Program-made: the position numbers and the translations under genes | The notes under the pieces: generated by a model | Told to the model about the DNA's origin: nothing | Seen by the model: the letters and a program-made list of their open reading frames with translations, nothing else | The model's database searches: none | DNA from: G963664935 sp963664935 | GTDB lineage: Bacteria; Pseudomonadota; Gammaproteobacteria; Methylococcales; G963664935 | Direction: 5' to 3' | NCBI GenBank assembly: GCA_963664935.2 | Contig: CAXXSE010000007.1 | Location: 558,001 to 622,000 of the forward strand | Length of the DNA: 64,000 bases | Shown here: positions 1 through 8,572 of the stretch, piece after piece | Numbering within the stretch: the stretch's first letter is position 1 | Layout of the letters: every line of letters starts with the position of its first letter

Positions 1-171
1 CTTGGAGTTTGGACTTTGGTCAGAGGGTGTTTGGGCTAGCGCCGGACTTGTGGCCGCTAATATATACCCAATAAAAATGCTGGCAGCGAATAAAACGGTA
101 AAGTCTATCCAAATCAATAGACCAGGCTTACGATCTAAATTCATCGATTCCACTTTTAATGTTGAAATCAT
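1..171 (-). CDS. partial small membrane protein, runs off left edge
   Basis: A minus-strand frame opens at an ATG (171-169) preceded by a GGAG about eight bases upstream and stays open for 57 codons to the window edge. The N-terminus has basic and polar residues, then a hydrophobic stretch of about 20 residues (around 17-37, with WIDFTVLFAASIF) followed by an ALAQ-like motif and a Ser/Pro/Asn-rich stretch. This fits a single membrane anchor or a signal peptide. No family is recognised. In related genomes secA often follows the M23 peptidase; nothing here resembles SecA, so local order is altered. The opposite-strand frame over the same bases shows no start context. Confidence 0.45.
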   Translation of the reverse strand, partial: MISTLKVESMNLDRKPGLLIWIDFTVLFAASIFIGYILAATSPALAQTPSDQSPNSK

Positions 172-513
172 AAACCCAACTCCGGTGATATGGAAAGGCG
201 CCTGCTTTCAAATACCGAAAACCAATCGTAGAAACGAGACCGAGAAAATAAAGGAAAAAGCAGAAAAAAAGGGGGTCACGTCTTGTAAGACTACATCCTT
301 TCACCCAAATCCACCCGACACTTTGGAACGGACTACGGTAGAAGCCAGCAGAAATGCGGTCAGGTCAGCTAAGGCGATACACTCCTCTATTTAGGATGCT
401 CTTGATAGCATCAAGACCAGCGTATATAGACAGACCAACAAGCCCAATAAGAATTAAGCGCGATAAGAATATCCATTGTTAGAGATCTCGCTAAGAATCC
501 CCTCTAACCCGAA
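172..513. other. intergenic stretch, no supported gene
   Basis: No frame of gene-like quality was found. One minus-strand frame at about 375-470 encodes a short hydrophobic stretch (LILIGLVGLSIYAGLDA) but lacks a start codon with a ribosome binding site, so it is either a decayed membrane gene or chance. Confidence 0.4.
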
Positions 514-1422
514 CTACCCCCGAACCCGCCGAATATAACCCAACGGATTAATCTTCTTCCCCCCCTTCAACACCTCAAAATGAAGATGAGGCCCGGTCGC
601 ATGCCCACTCGACCCCAACTTGGCAATCGCCTGTCCCTTCTCAACTTTATCCCCAACCGCTACCAGCAATTGTTGATTGTGGGCGTAGCGGGTAACAAAA
701 CCATCGCCATGCATGATTTCTACGAATTTTCCGTATCCGCCTTTAGTTCCAGCGACGATCACTATCCCCGAAGCAACGGTAACAACTTCAGTCCCTCGTT
801 TCCCCGCGAAATCGACGCCGTGATGGAAATTACGACTTCCTGTAAATGGGTCGGTGCGCCAACCAAATCCGGAGGACAACCAACCCTGCTTCACCGGCTT
901 ACCCGCAGGATAAATGTCTTGTTCCAGGCTGCGTGTTTCGATGATATTGGCGAGAACGTTTAGCTGTATATTCCGTTGCTGAATGTTGTCCGCCAAACCC
1001 TTCATTTCAGCCATCAAACTGTCAACGTCGTGTGACTGAATATTGTAGTCAGCGCCCAAACCACCTTGCGCGGGAATTTCAGAAAAATTGAATTCTGAAA
1101 CATCCAATTTTGCTTTCTCGACAATACGTTGTCCGACTGCGTTTAAGCGTAGCATTTGGCCCTGAAGCCGCGCCAATCTAACCGCTAAAGCATCCATTCG
1201 ATCATCAGAATGACGACTCAGCTCGGCCATCTGATCTTGTTGCTCTTTCAACTCCGTACGAAACCATTGGGTTTCGACTATATTAAACCGCCTGACGACG
1301 TGACTACCCAACTGAATTCCGGTATAAAAGATCCCGAACAACACTATAAGCACCGGTATAGCGACCAGATATCTTAACGAAACTACATTTATACCTTTCG
1401 TCGATTGTTTGAAAAATTGCAT
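514..1422 (-). CDS. M23-family peptidoglycan endopeptidase, membrane anchored
   Basis: A 302-residue protein with one N-terminal transmembrane segment (about residues 16-38, YLVAIPVLIVLFGIFYTG). A coiled-coil-like periplasmic region follows (about 50-165, rich in Glu, Gln, Arg and Leu). The C-terminal LytM/M23 metallopeptidase domain carries the zinc motifs HxxxD (in HHGVDFAG) and HxH (in GPHLHFEV). By family knowledge it cleaves peptide cross-links of peptidoglycan in the periplasm or regulates amidases. The M23 gene, DUF721 gene and lpxC next to the dcw cluster form an arrangement known in pseudomonads and related bacteria, which supports a role in envelope growth. It is divergent from the DciA-like gene 48 bp away. 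The exact substrate is not shown by sequence. Confidence 0.9.
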   Translation of the reverse strand: MQFFKQSTKGINVVSLRYLVAIPVLIVLFGIFYTGIQLGSHVVRRFNIVETQWFRTELKEQQDQMAELSRHSDDRMDALAVRLARLQGQMLRLNAVGQRIVEKAKLDVSEFNFSEIPAQGGLGADYNIQSHDVDSLMAEMKGLADNIQQRNIQLNVLANIIETRSLEQDIYPAGKPVKQGWLSSGFGWRTDPFTGSRNFHHGVDFAGKRGTEVVTVASGIVIVAGTKGGYGKFVEIMHGDGFVTRYAHNQQLLVAVGDKVEKGQAIAKLGSSGHATGPHLHFEVLKGGKKINPLGYIRRVRG

Positions 1423-1470
1423 ATTTTACAGTTAATTATTCACTATTAAAAACGTCTCCATTCCATCGCC

Positions 1471-1941
1471 ATGTTTCCCCCCAAACCTTTAGCCATCAGC
1501 AAGATCCTATCCAGGCCGGGGAAAATTCATTCGTCCATCGTCGGCCGCCTACAAGAACAAAACCGTTTACTGATTGATGTCAAAAAAGCGGTGCCCCCCT
1601 TCCTTCGCGAACACTGCGTGGCCTGCGTGGCCAAGGAAAATAATATAATTTTGTATACCGATTCACCCGCTTGGGCGTCACAACTAAGGTTTCATGGCGC
1701 CTCGATTATCGATGAACTAAACCGGCAGTTGCCCTCGAAAACCGTCGCCAAGGTTAAACTTCGAGTGCTTATACCACCCGCATCGCCCAATACAAACCGG
1801 GAATATCCTCCCCAAACCCCTTCACCGGAAACCATACATGCACTTAGAAGCAGTGCTAATTCTCTTTCGAATATTGAACTGAAAAATGCCCTTTCCCGCT
1901 TGGCGCTTACTCTGGAATTGAAGCATTTGAACAAATCCTAA
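1471..1941 (+). CDS. DciA/DUF721 family protein, probable helicase loader
   Basis: A 156-residue protein with the DUF721 pattern: an N-terminal helix, then LLIDVKKAVPPFLREHCVAC and a strand-rich segment containing SPAWASQLRF, typical of the KH-like DciA fold. The C-terminal 60 residues are Pro/Ser/Asn-rich, then helical. DciA proteins load the replicative helicase DnaB in bacteria lacking DnaC; that role is known for the family and inferred here. It sits between the M23 peptidase (divergent) and lpxC (convergent), as in pseudomonads. The ATG start is followed by Phe-Pro-Pro-Lys; no strong ribosome binding site is visible. Confidence 0.8.
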   Translation: MFPPKPLAISKILSRPGKIHSSIVGRLQEQNRLLIDVKKAVPPFLREHCVACVAKENNIILYTDSPAWASQLRFHGASIIDELNRQLPSKTVAKVKLRVLIPPASPNTNREYPPQTPSPETIHALRSSANSLSNIELKNALSRLALTLELKHLNKS

Positions 1942-2001
1942 TCTTGGGCGTCAGCTAGGAAATTGTCCAAGAATAGAGGGTCTCCTTGTATATTTGAATT
2001 A

Positions 2002-2916
2002 TTAATTCGTCATATAAACCGGTTGCATATACGATATCGGAATTTCCTCTTCATCACGAAACGTAACATACTCCCAGGCACTCCGGTCTTCCAAAAGCGC
2101 CTTTAACAATTGATTATTCAAACCATGACCCGACTTATAACCCGTAAACGCCCCAATTAAGCTATGGCCTAAGAGATATAGATCGCCAATGGCATCCAAA
2201 ATTTTGTGTTTGACGAATTCGTCGACGTACCTCAAACCATCTTCGTTCAATACCCGATAATTATCGACAACAATCGCATTATCCATGCTGCCTCCAAGCG
2301 CTAGGTTTTGCTTTCTTAAAGCCTCTATATCCCGCATAAACCCAAAGGTTCGAGCTCTGCTGACTTCTTTGACGAACGAGGTCGAAGAAAAATCGATACT
2401 TGCGGTTTGTGCATCCTTATGAAAGGCCGGATGATTAAAATCGATGGTAAATGTCACCTTAAACCCGTTAAGAGGTTCGAAGCAAGCCCATTTGTCACCA
2501 TCTTTCACTTTAATCTTTCTCTTTATCCGTATAAAGTTTTTAGGAGCCTCCTGCTGTTCGACACCGGCGGACTGAATTAAAAAAACAAAGGGACCTGCGC
2601 TACCATCCATAATCGGAACTTCCGGCGCGCTGACATCCACATATGCATTATCGATACCCAAACCGGCCAACGCCGACAACAAATGTTCGACCGTAGAAAT
2701 TTTGACATCCCCTTTTACCAGGGTGGTGGACAATTGAGTTTCACCTACATTCTCAGGTTTTGCTTCTATAACCACCACTTTGTCCAAATCGACTCGACGA
2801 AAACGAATTCCGGTACCGAGAGCAGCGGGACGCAGGGTCAGATACACTTTTTTACCGGTGTGCAACCCTACGCCTGTCGCTCGAATTACGTTTTTGAGCG
2901 TTCGTTGCCTAATCAT
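2002..2916 (-). CDS. lpxC: UDP-3-O-acyl-N-acetylglucosamine deacetylase
   Basis: Full-length LpxC (304 residues; family about 305). It catalyses the committed step of lipid A synthesis, zinc-dependent removal of the N-acetyl group from UDP-3-O-acyl-GlcNAc in the cytoplasm. The zinc ligands are visible: His78 in STVEHLLSALAG, and His237 and Asp241 in KHKILDAIGD. The catalytic-base region follows, with His264 in YKSGHGLNN. The N-terminus (MIRQRTLKNVIRATGVGLHTG) matches the family start. lpxC normally follows ftsZ directly; here a 1416-bp IS lies between them, 73 bp upstream of this start, so its promoter must lie in that short gap or in the IS end. A weak -10-like TATTCT lies in the gap on the minus strand. 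Confidence 0.97.
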   Translation of the reverse strand: MIRQRTLKNVIRATGVGLHTGKKVYLTLRPAALGTGIRFRRVDLDKVVVIEAKPENVGETQLSTTLVKGDVKISTVEHLLSALAGLGIDNAYVDVSAPEVPIMDGSAGPFVFLIQSAGVEQQEAPKNFIRIKRKIKVKDGDKWACFEPLNGFKVTFTIDFNHPAFHKDAQTASIDFSSTSFVKEVSRARTFGFMRDIEALRKQNLALGGSMDNAIVVDNYRVLNEDGLRYVDEFVKHKILDAIGDLYLLGHSLIGAFTGYKSGHGLNNQLLKALLEDRSAWEYVTFRDEEEIPISYMQPVYMTN

Positions 2917-2989
2917 TTAGCATCAAACTTTAAATTGCTTAAAAAAATCCATGGGAGAATACCACAAAACTTCACTTTTGGATAAATTA

Positions 2990-4405
2990 AGTCTTGTCCA
3001 ATATGAAATGGCCCTGAACGGGAGCCGTGATTCCAACGTGAAACGGCCCTGTACCTGAGGAGTAATTTCTGCTCATGATGGTCACCTATGGTGATCTATA
3101 TGAGTGACAAAAAGATAAAAACATTGGATGACGTCCGCATCTTTCTCGAAGGAACTGTGGAGGTTGAGTTTTCAATTACCAACAAGGAAGAGCGCTACCA
3201 GTGGATTCGGCGTACATTGGTCAAATTCAGTTATATCTCTTGCAGCAAGAACGGTAAGGGATTGATCATCCGCTATCTGGAGCAGGTGAGTGGCTATTCT
3301 CCACGGCAAGTGAAACGGCTGGTACAGCAATACAAAAAAACCGGATACATCAAGCGCCAACAGCGTACAGCATCGGGATTTGAACGCTTCTACCGCCCTG
3401 AGGACGCAGTGCTGTTAGCTGAGACCGACAAGCTCCATGGGACACTCTGCGGTGCAGCCACCAAGAAGATCTGTGAGCGGATGCTTTTGATCTATGAGGA
3501 TTATCGCTATGAGCGCTTAGCAAAGATTTCGGTTGCCCATCTCTATAATCTTCGTCATTCTACGTGTTATCAACGACAGCGCCGCCAGTTTGATAAAACC
3601 GCTTCAAAACGCTCTCAGATAGGCGAGCGACGAAAACCCAATTCAGAAGGTAAACCAGGCTTTCTACGGATCGACACAGTCCATCAGGGCGACCTGGATG
3701 GGATCAAAGGGGTTTACCATATCAATGCGGTTGATGAAGTCACGCAATTTGAATGTATATTCTCCGTAGAACGGATTACTGAGCGTTTCATGATTCCGGT
3801 CCTGGAGATGCTGATCGAAATCTTCCCTTTTGTCATCCTGGCATTTCACGCGGATAACGGTTCGGAATACATCAATCATACCGTGGCAAAACTGCTCGGA
3901 AAGCTCCATATTGACCTGACCAAATCACGCCCACGCCATTCCAACGACAATGCACTCGCCGAGTCCAAGAACGGAACCATCATCCGCAAACATCTGGGGT
4001 ACGACCATATCCCGGGGTACTGGGCGCCTCAACTTAATGAATTTCACAGAGAGTATTTCAACCCCTATATCAACTTCCATCGTCCTTGCTTTTTTCCTGT
4101 CCCAAAAGAAGACAACAAAGGAAAGGTGAAAAAGAGCTATCCCTACAAGTTAATGATGACACCCTACGAGAAGCTCAAATCATTACCTGATGCAAACCAA
4201 TATCTCAAACTGGGAACCACCTTTAAAAAGCTGGATGCAATTGCCTTCTCAATCAGCGACAATGACGCAGTCAAACAGATGAATGAGGCCAAACGTAAAC
4301 TTTTCAAAACCATCTTTGAGCAGGAGCGGAGTATTGCCTGATTTGCCTCTTCAGGTAGATTCTCTACCCCTCTGTTTCAAGGCCATTTATAGATTGGAAT
4401 GGACT
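2990..4405 (+). mobile_element. insertion sequence, copy 1 (1416 bp)
   Basis: Imperfect terminal inverted repeats bound the element: left AGTCTTGTCCAATATG and the complement of the right end AGTCCATTCCAATCTATA, each followed by AATGGCC or its near match. A second subterminal copy of the motif (AACGTGAAACGGCCCTG) lies just inside the left end. A 4-bp ATTA flanks both sides (2986-2989 and 4406-4409). It has exactly the same length as copy 2 (32353-33768), and the transposases differ at two residues. The right end has decayed slightly relative to copy 2 (TCAAGGCC for TCAGGGCC; GGACT for AGACT). The insertion lies between ftsZ and lpxC. Confidence 0.93.
3088..4341 (+). CDS. DDE integrase-type transposase (IS copy 1)
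   Basis: A 417-residue transposase with an N-terminal helix-turn-helix region (SGYSPRQVKRLVQQYKKTG) and an integrase catalytic core (rve superfamily). The candidate catalytic triad is Asp196 (RIDTVHQGD), Asp256 (FHADNGSEY) and Glu292 (ALAESKNG), giving 35 residues between the second Asp and Glu. It catalyses cut or strand transfer of the flanking element. Compared with copy 2 it has Glu27 rather than Ala and Arg103 rather than His. The start at Met1 or at Met5 (MSDKKIK) is equally possible. The IS family is not settled by eye; the layout recalls ISNCY/IS1202-type integrases. Confidence 0.92.
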   Translation: MVIYMSDKKIKTLDDVRIFLEGTVEVEFSITNKEERYQWIRRTLVKFSYISCSKNGKGLIIRYLEQVSGYSPRQVKRLVQQYKKTGYIKRQQRTASGFERFYRPEDAVLLAETDKLHGTLCGAATKKICERMLLIYEDYRYERLAKISVAHLYNLRHSTCYQRQRRQFDKTASKRSQIGERRKPNSEGKPGFLRIDTVHQGDLDGIKGVYHINAVDEVTQFECIFSVERITERFMIPVLEMLIEIFPFVILAFHADNGSEYINHTVAKLLGKLHIDLTKSRPRHSNDNALAESKNGTIIRKHLGYDHIPGYWAPQLNEFHREYFNPYINFHRPCFFPVPKEDNKGKVKKSYPYKLMMTPYEKLKSLPDANQYLKLGTTFKKLDAIAFSISDNDAVKQMNEAKRKLFKTIFEQERSIA

Positions 4406-4438
4406 ATTAGCGCAGTATTCACGCTTCGATTTTCATCA

Positions 4439-5596
4439 TCAATCGGCCTGCCGCCGCAAAAAAGCAGGGATATCCAGGTAGTCCAGATTCATATCGCCCT
4501 GAGGTTCAGCACGAAAATTGCGAACACGCTCCGCTTTTTGACGCATAACCGCAGGCCTTTCAAGTTTTCCATAATCCACTTTGCCATTATTGCTTGTTTG
4601 AACAAGTTTTATGGCGGGTTCGACCAATTGTGGACTTTGGTTTTTCAATCCGGTTGCCACCATAGTGACGCGGAGTTCGTCTTTGAGTTCGGGATCAATT
4701 ACGGTTCCCACAACGACTACGGCATCGTCGGACGCAAATTCCTTAACCGCGTTTCCGACCTCATCGAATTCACCGATAGCCAAATCGAGCCCACCGGTAA
4801 TATTGACCAATATTCCCCGTGCACCCTGCAAGTTGATATCTTCCAGCAATGGACTTGCAATAGCTTTCTCCGCGGCTTCTCTAGCTCTATTCTCGCCCGT
4901 AGCAACGCCGGTGCCCATCATCGCCATGCCCATCTCCGACATAACCGTCCGTACGTCCGCGAAATCAACGTTGATGAGACCTGGCCGGGTAATCAGCTCA
5001 GCGATACCCTGTACCGCACCGAATAGGACATCGTTGGCCGCATTAAAGGCATCGACCAAACTGATTTCCTTCCCTAAAACCGGTAACAATTTTTCGTTCG
5101 GAATAGTAATCAGGGAATCGACGAATTGCGCCAACTCTTCAATACCGTTATTGGCAACCGCGGCCCGTTTGGCGCCTTCGAATGGAAATGGACGGGTCAC
5201 AACGGCTACTGTCAGAATATCGAGTTCTTTTGCGATTTCAGCGATGATCGGTGCTGCGCCCGTACCGGTTCCACCACCCATACCCGCTGTTAGAAACACC
5301 ATATCAGCGCCTTCCAAGACTTCCTGAATTCTTTCCCGATCATCCATTGCCGCCTGCCGACCCACTTCCGGGTTGGCTCCCGCGCCAAGGCCTTTGGTCA
5401 ATTCGCTGCCTAACTGTAATACGGTTCGTGCGGCGATGCTTTGGAGCGCTTGCGCGTCGGTATTCGCACAGATGAAATCGACCCCTTCTATATTACTATT
5501 CATCATATGATTGACCGCATTACCGCCGCCACCTCCAATACCAATCACCTTAATAACCGCATTTTGTGAATAAGATTCTAATAGTTCAAATTTCAT
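4439..5596 (-). CDS. ftsZ: cell division protein FtsZ
   Basis: Tubulin-like GTPase that polymerises at mid-cell and recruits the divisome. It shows the glycine-rich nucleotide loop (GIGGGGGNAVNHM, residues 19-31) and the tubulin signature GGGTGTGAAP (107-116). The T7 loop region is NVDFADVRTVMSEMG. The conserved C-terminal peptide DIPAFLRRQAD binds FtsA and ZipA. I chose the ATG at 5596 over the GTG at 5611 because GAGGGG sits seven bases before it. Length 385 residues is normal. It lies 21 bp after ftsA and is the last gene of the intact dcw run, just before IS copy 1. Confidence 0.98.
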   Translation of the reverse strand: MKFELLESYSQNAVIKVIGIGGGGGNAVNHMMNSNIEGVDFICANTDAQALQSIAARTVLQLGSELTKGLGAGANPEVGRQAAMDDRERIQEVLEGADMVFLTAGMGGGTGTGAAPIIAEIAKELDILTVAVVTRPFPFEGAKRAAVANNGIEELAQFVDSLITIPNEKLLPVLGKEISLVDAFNAANDVLFGAVQGIAELITRPGLINVDFADVRTVMSEMGMAMMGTGVATGENRAREAAEKAIASPLLEDINLQGARGILVNITGGLDLAIGEFDEVGNAVKEFASDDAVVVVGTVIDPELKDELRVTMVATGLKNQSPQLVEPAIKLVQTSNNGKVDYGKLERPAVMRQKAERVRNFRAEPQGDMNLDYLDIPAFLRRQAD

Positions 5597-5617
5597 GTCA
5601 TTTCCCCTCACACACTG

Positions 5618-6853
5618 TTAAAAATTACCCTGAAACCAACTTTTCATTTTTTGCCAGACCGATTTCAAATTGGAATCAACCACCAAATTTCGTTCCATCA
5701 TGACCCGGCTTTGCTGTCCAAATTTTAATAATCCAACGCCGGTTGAATACACTGGGTTGTCCACTACGTCGCCAAGACCCTTTATGTTTTTGGGAACCCC
5801 AAGACGCACCGGCATATGAAATATTTCTTCCGCCAGCTCAATCAACCCTTCAATTGCCGAACTACCACCGGTGAGCACGATCCCGGCGGCAATTAAATCT
5901 TCAAATCCACTTCTCCTCAATTCAGCCTGAACCAGCATCATCAACTCCTCGTAACGCGGCTCGACGATCTCCGCCAAGTTCTGCCTGGAGATACGCCGAG
6001 GCGGCCGATCGCCAATACTGGGCACATCAATGGTATCGTTCAAATCCGCTAATTGGGTTAAAGCACAAGCATGTTTGATTTTTATCTCTTCCGCACTTTT
6101 GGTCGGCGTCCTCAGAGCCACCGCGATGTCATTCGTGACTTGATCGCCTGCGATTGGAATCACCGCGGTATGGCGAATCGCTCCTTCGGTGAACACCGCG
6201 ATATCACAGGTGCCGCCACCGATATCGATCAAACATACGCCAAGTTCTTTTTCATCGTCGGTCAGTACCGCGGCCGAAGACGCCAACTGTTCGATAATAA
6301 TATCGTCCACATACAAGCCGCAGCGGCGAATGCATTTGATAATATTTTGGGCGGCGCTAACGGCGCCGGTCACCATGTGAACCCGAGCCTCGAGCCTGAT
6401 CCCGGACATCCCCACCGGCTCCTTGATACCCTCTTGCCCATCGATAATGTATTCCTGGGGAAGAATATGAAGGATTTTCTGATCGGACGGTATTGCAACT
6501 GCGCGAGCGGAATCGATCACCCGGTTAACATCGAATTGAGTCACTTCTTTTTCCTTTATGGCAACGATCCCATGTGAATTCAGGCTATTGATATGGCTTC
6601 CGGCAATTCCGGCATAAACAGAATGAATTTGGCACCCCGCCATAAGCTCCGCTTCCTCTATCGCCCGCTGTATGGAGTGAACCGTGGATTCCAGATTGAC
6701 GACAACACCTTTTTTTAGTCCGCGGGATACCGACTTTCCAATGCCGATAACATCAATACCCTGTTCTTCATTTGCTTCACCGACAATCGCCGCAACTTTG
6801 GATGTCCCGATATCCAAACCAATAATCAAATTTCGATCTGTTTTTTTTCCCAT
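5618..6853 (-). CDS. ftsA: cell division protein FtsA
   Basis: Actin-like ATPase of 411 residues that tethers FtsZ to the inner membrane. The phosphate-binding motifs are visible (GLDIGTSKVAAIVG near residue 13; CLIDIGGGTCDIAVF near 211; VLTGGSSAIEG near 328). The C-terminus is an amphipathic membrane-targeting helix (SVWQKMKSWFQGNF). The gene follows ftsQ after 77 bp and precedes ftsZ by 21 bp, as in the standard dcw order. The extra space before ftsA could hold an internal promoter, but none is clear. Confidence 0.97.
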   Translation of the reverse strand: MGKKTDRNLIIGLDIGTSKVAAIVGEANEEQGIDVIGIGKSVSRGLKKGVVVNLESTVHSIQRAIEEAELMAGCQIHSVYAGIAGSHINSLNSHGIVAIKEKEVTQFDVNRVIDSARAVAIPSDQKILHILPQEYIIDGQEGIKEPVGMSGIRLEARVHMVTGAVSAAQNIIKCIRRCGLYVDDIIIEQLASSAAVLTDDEKELGVCLIDIGGGTCDIAVFTEGAIRHTAVIPIAGDQVTNDIAVALRTPTKSAEEIKIKHACALTQLADLNDTIDVPSIGDRPPRRISRQNLAEIVEPRYEELMMLVQAELRRSGFEDLIAAGIVLTGGSSAIEGLIELAEEIFHMPVRLGVPKNIKGLGDVVDNPVYSTGVGLLKFGQQSRVMMERNLVVDSNLKSVWQKMKSWFQGNF

Positions 6854-6930
6854 GACAAACTCAAATAAATTAGCGGCATCGACGCGCCAGATCTGCTATC
6901 AATCGCATATCGACCCCAATGTTTAACTTT

Positions 6931-7647
6931 TTATCCAATTACTCCATCCCGTTTTAACCGCACCGCAAACCCCGTGGGGTATCGCATATCAAAACTCTCA
7001 ATCGAATCAATTGATTCACTACCCAATAGAGGTAACAAACGTATAAACCGTTCGTACATTTCCAAGGGACAGCGACGACCGAACTTTAATTCCATGCCCC
7101 CCTTCAACCCCACAATCCATTCTTTTCGATCACTAATGGTGAGCGACTCAACTTCCATTCCATAATCGGTCAAGCCAGCCTGCATTTTCTTCATAACCCG
7201 ATACAATGATGCTTCATCTCCATCCCGCGCATAAATCACGGGCAATTCCGAAAATTGGCCCACATTATTTGGGTTAAAGCGCTTCCCTTCGCTATTGAGC
7301 AGGCCACTCACTCCCCATCGTAAATAAGGTTTCTGTTCAACTAATCTCAATATCAGAGTATCCGGCCATATTCGCTCAATGTTTACCCCACTCACCCAAG
7401 CTAACGAAGTCACTCTTTCCGTGAGATACATAAGGTCAAGCGCAATGAGTCCGGTTTGTACCGCCGGATTCGAAACTGCTTCGATTGAGTCCCTCCTAAT
7501 ATGTTGAAACGCACCCTCAAGCCTCACGAAACGGATTTCTGAATAGTCACTGGAAATCCATCGCCAAACGAGTGACAAGCAAACAATCAGCACCACCCAA
7601 ACACCGGGATGATTGTTAAACCGTTTTTGATGACTCACATTCAACAC
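6931..7647 (-). CDS. ftsQ: cell division protein FtsQ
   Basis: A 238-residue bitopic membrane protein. A short cytoplasmic tail precedes a transmembrane helix (about residues 15-33, GVWVVLIVCLSLVWRWI). The POTRA domain follows (begins IRFVRLEGAFQHIRRDSIEAV), then the beta domain. FtsQ links early and late divisome proteins through FtsL and FtsB. The segment VSGVNIERIWPDTLILRLVEQKP is a family hallmark. The start overlaps the ddlB end by 32 bp; the predicted Met gives a natural cytoplasmic tail. Confidence 0.93.
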   Translation of the reverse strand: MLNVSHQKRFNNHPGVWVVLIVCLSLVWRWISSDYSEIRFVRLEGAFQHIRRDSIEAVSNPAVQTGLIALDLMYLTERVTSLAWVSGVNIERIWPDTLILRLVEQKPYLRWGVSGLLNSEGKRFNPNNVGQFSELPVIYARDGDEASLYRVMKKMQAGLTDYGMEVESLTISDRKEWIVGLKGGMELKFGRRCPLEMYERFIRLLPLLGSESIDSIESFDMRYPTGFAVRLKRDGVIG

Positions 7648-8572
7648 TAGTCTCCAAAATTCTCCAAACCAGCTCCTCGAAATCCATACCTGCCGCCCGC
7701 GCCGCCATGGGCACTAGGCTGTGGTCAGTCATACCGGGAACCGTATTCACCTCAATAAACCACGGTTTCCCACTTGAATCGATCAACAAATCAGCCCGGC
7801 ACCAGCCTTCTACACCCAAAACATGCGCCGACCTCAAAGCTATGGTCTGAACATCCTGTTCCGCCCGTCGATCAAGACCACACGGACAAATGTACTCCGT
7901 TGTGGTCGAGCAATACTTAGCTTCAAAATCATAAAACTCTCGGGGTGTTTTCAAACCGATCACCGGCAAGGCAGTATCGTCCAGAATACCCACGGTATAT
8001 TCCTTTCCTTCTATCCATGCTTCGGCAAAAACCTCACACCCGAATCCGGATGCTTGACTCCACGCATCCATCAATTCATCCACGGTTCCGGCTTTGCTCA
8101 TCCCAAGACTACTACCTTCCAATGCCGGTTTTACGATAACGGGAAATCCCAGTTTCTCTATACACCGGCCTATATCATCATCGTCCTTCAATACCCACCA
8201 TGGCGGTGTTGGAATTTCCATCCCACGCCAACATAGTTTGGTTTTGAGCTTATCCATGGCCAACGCCGATCCCAGTAACCCGCTTCCGGTATAGGGAATC
8301 TTTAAAGAGTCCAGTAAACCCTGAAGCATCCCGTCTTCTCCACCCCGACCGTGCACCACGATAAACATGCGATCGAAATGTTGGCCCCCCAATGCTTCCA
8401 TTGGGCGATCACCCACATCGACACCAACAGCGTTAACATCACGGCTTTGCAACGCCGACAAAACAGCATTCCCGCCTTTTAAAGAAATTTCACGCTCACC
8501 AGACGCGCCGCCCATCAGAACACCAACATTCCCAAACGCAGCTGGTTCTTCTATTTTCCGCAAACCCATCAT
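7616..8572 (-). CDS. ddlB: D-alanine--D-alanine ligase
   Basis: ATP-grasp ligase of 318 residues joining two D-Ala in the cytoplasm to give the dipeptide used by MurF. Visible motifs: GGASGEREISLKGG near the N-terminus (substrate binding), HGRGGEDGMLQGLL, KPALEGSSLGMSK (ATP-binding loop), and FIEVNTVPGMTDHSLVP (metal-binding residues near the C-terminus). It overlaps murB by four bases and ftsQ by 32, showing tight translational coupling. The dipeptide specificity follows from the family, not from a marker residue I verified. Confidence 0.96.
   Translation of the reverse strand: MMGLRKIEEPAAFGNVGVLMGGASGEREISLKGGNAVLSALQSRDVNAVGVDVGDRPMEALGGQHFDRMFIVVHGRGGEDGMLQGLLDSLKIPYTGSGLLGSALAMDKLKTKLCWRGMEIPTPPWWVLKDDDDIGRCIEKLGFPVIVKPALEGSSLGMSKAGTVDELMDAWSQASGFGCEVFAEAWIEGKEYTVGILDDTALPVIGLKTPREFYDFEAKYCSTTTEYICPCGLDRRAEQDVQTIALRSAHVLGVEGWCRADLLIDSSGKPWFIEVNTVPGMTDHSLVPMAARAAGMDFEELVWRILETSVECESSKTV

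Noticed and set aside
2..394. 130-codon plus-strand frame at the left edge
   Set aside because: No ribosome binding site, no family similarity, and it is antisense to a better supported membrane-protein frame.
4611..5327. Long frames antisense to ftsZ
   Set aside because: Shadow frames produced by codon bias of ftsZ; Ser/Thr-rich low-complexity translation and no family match.
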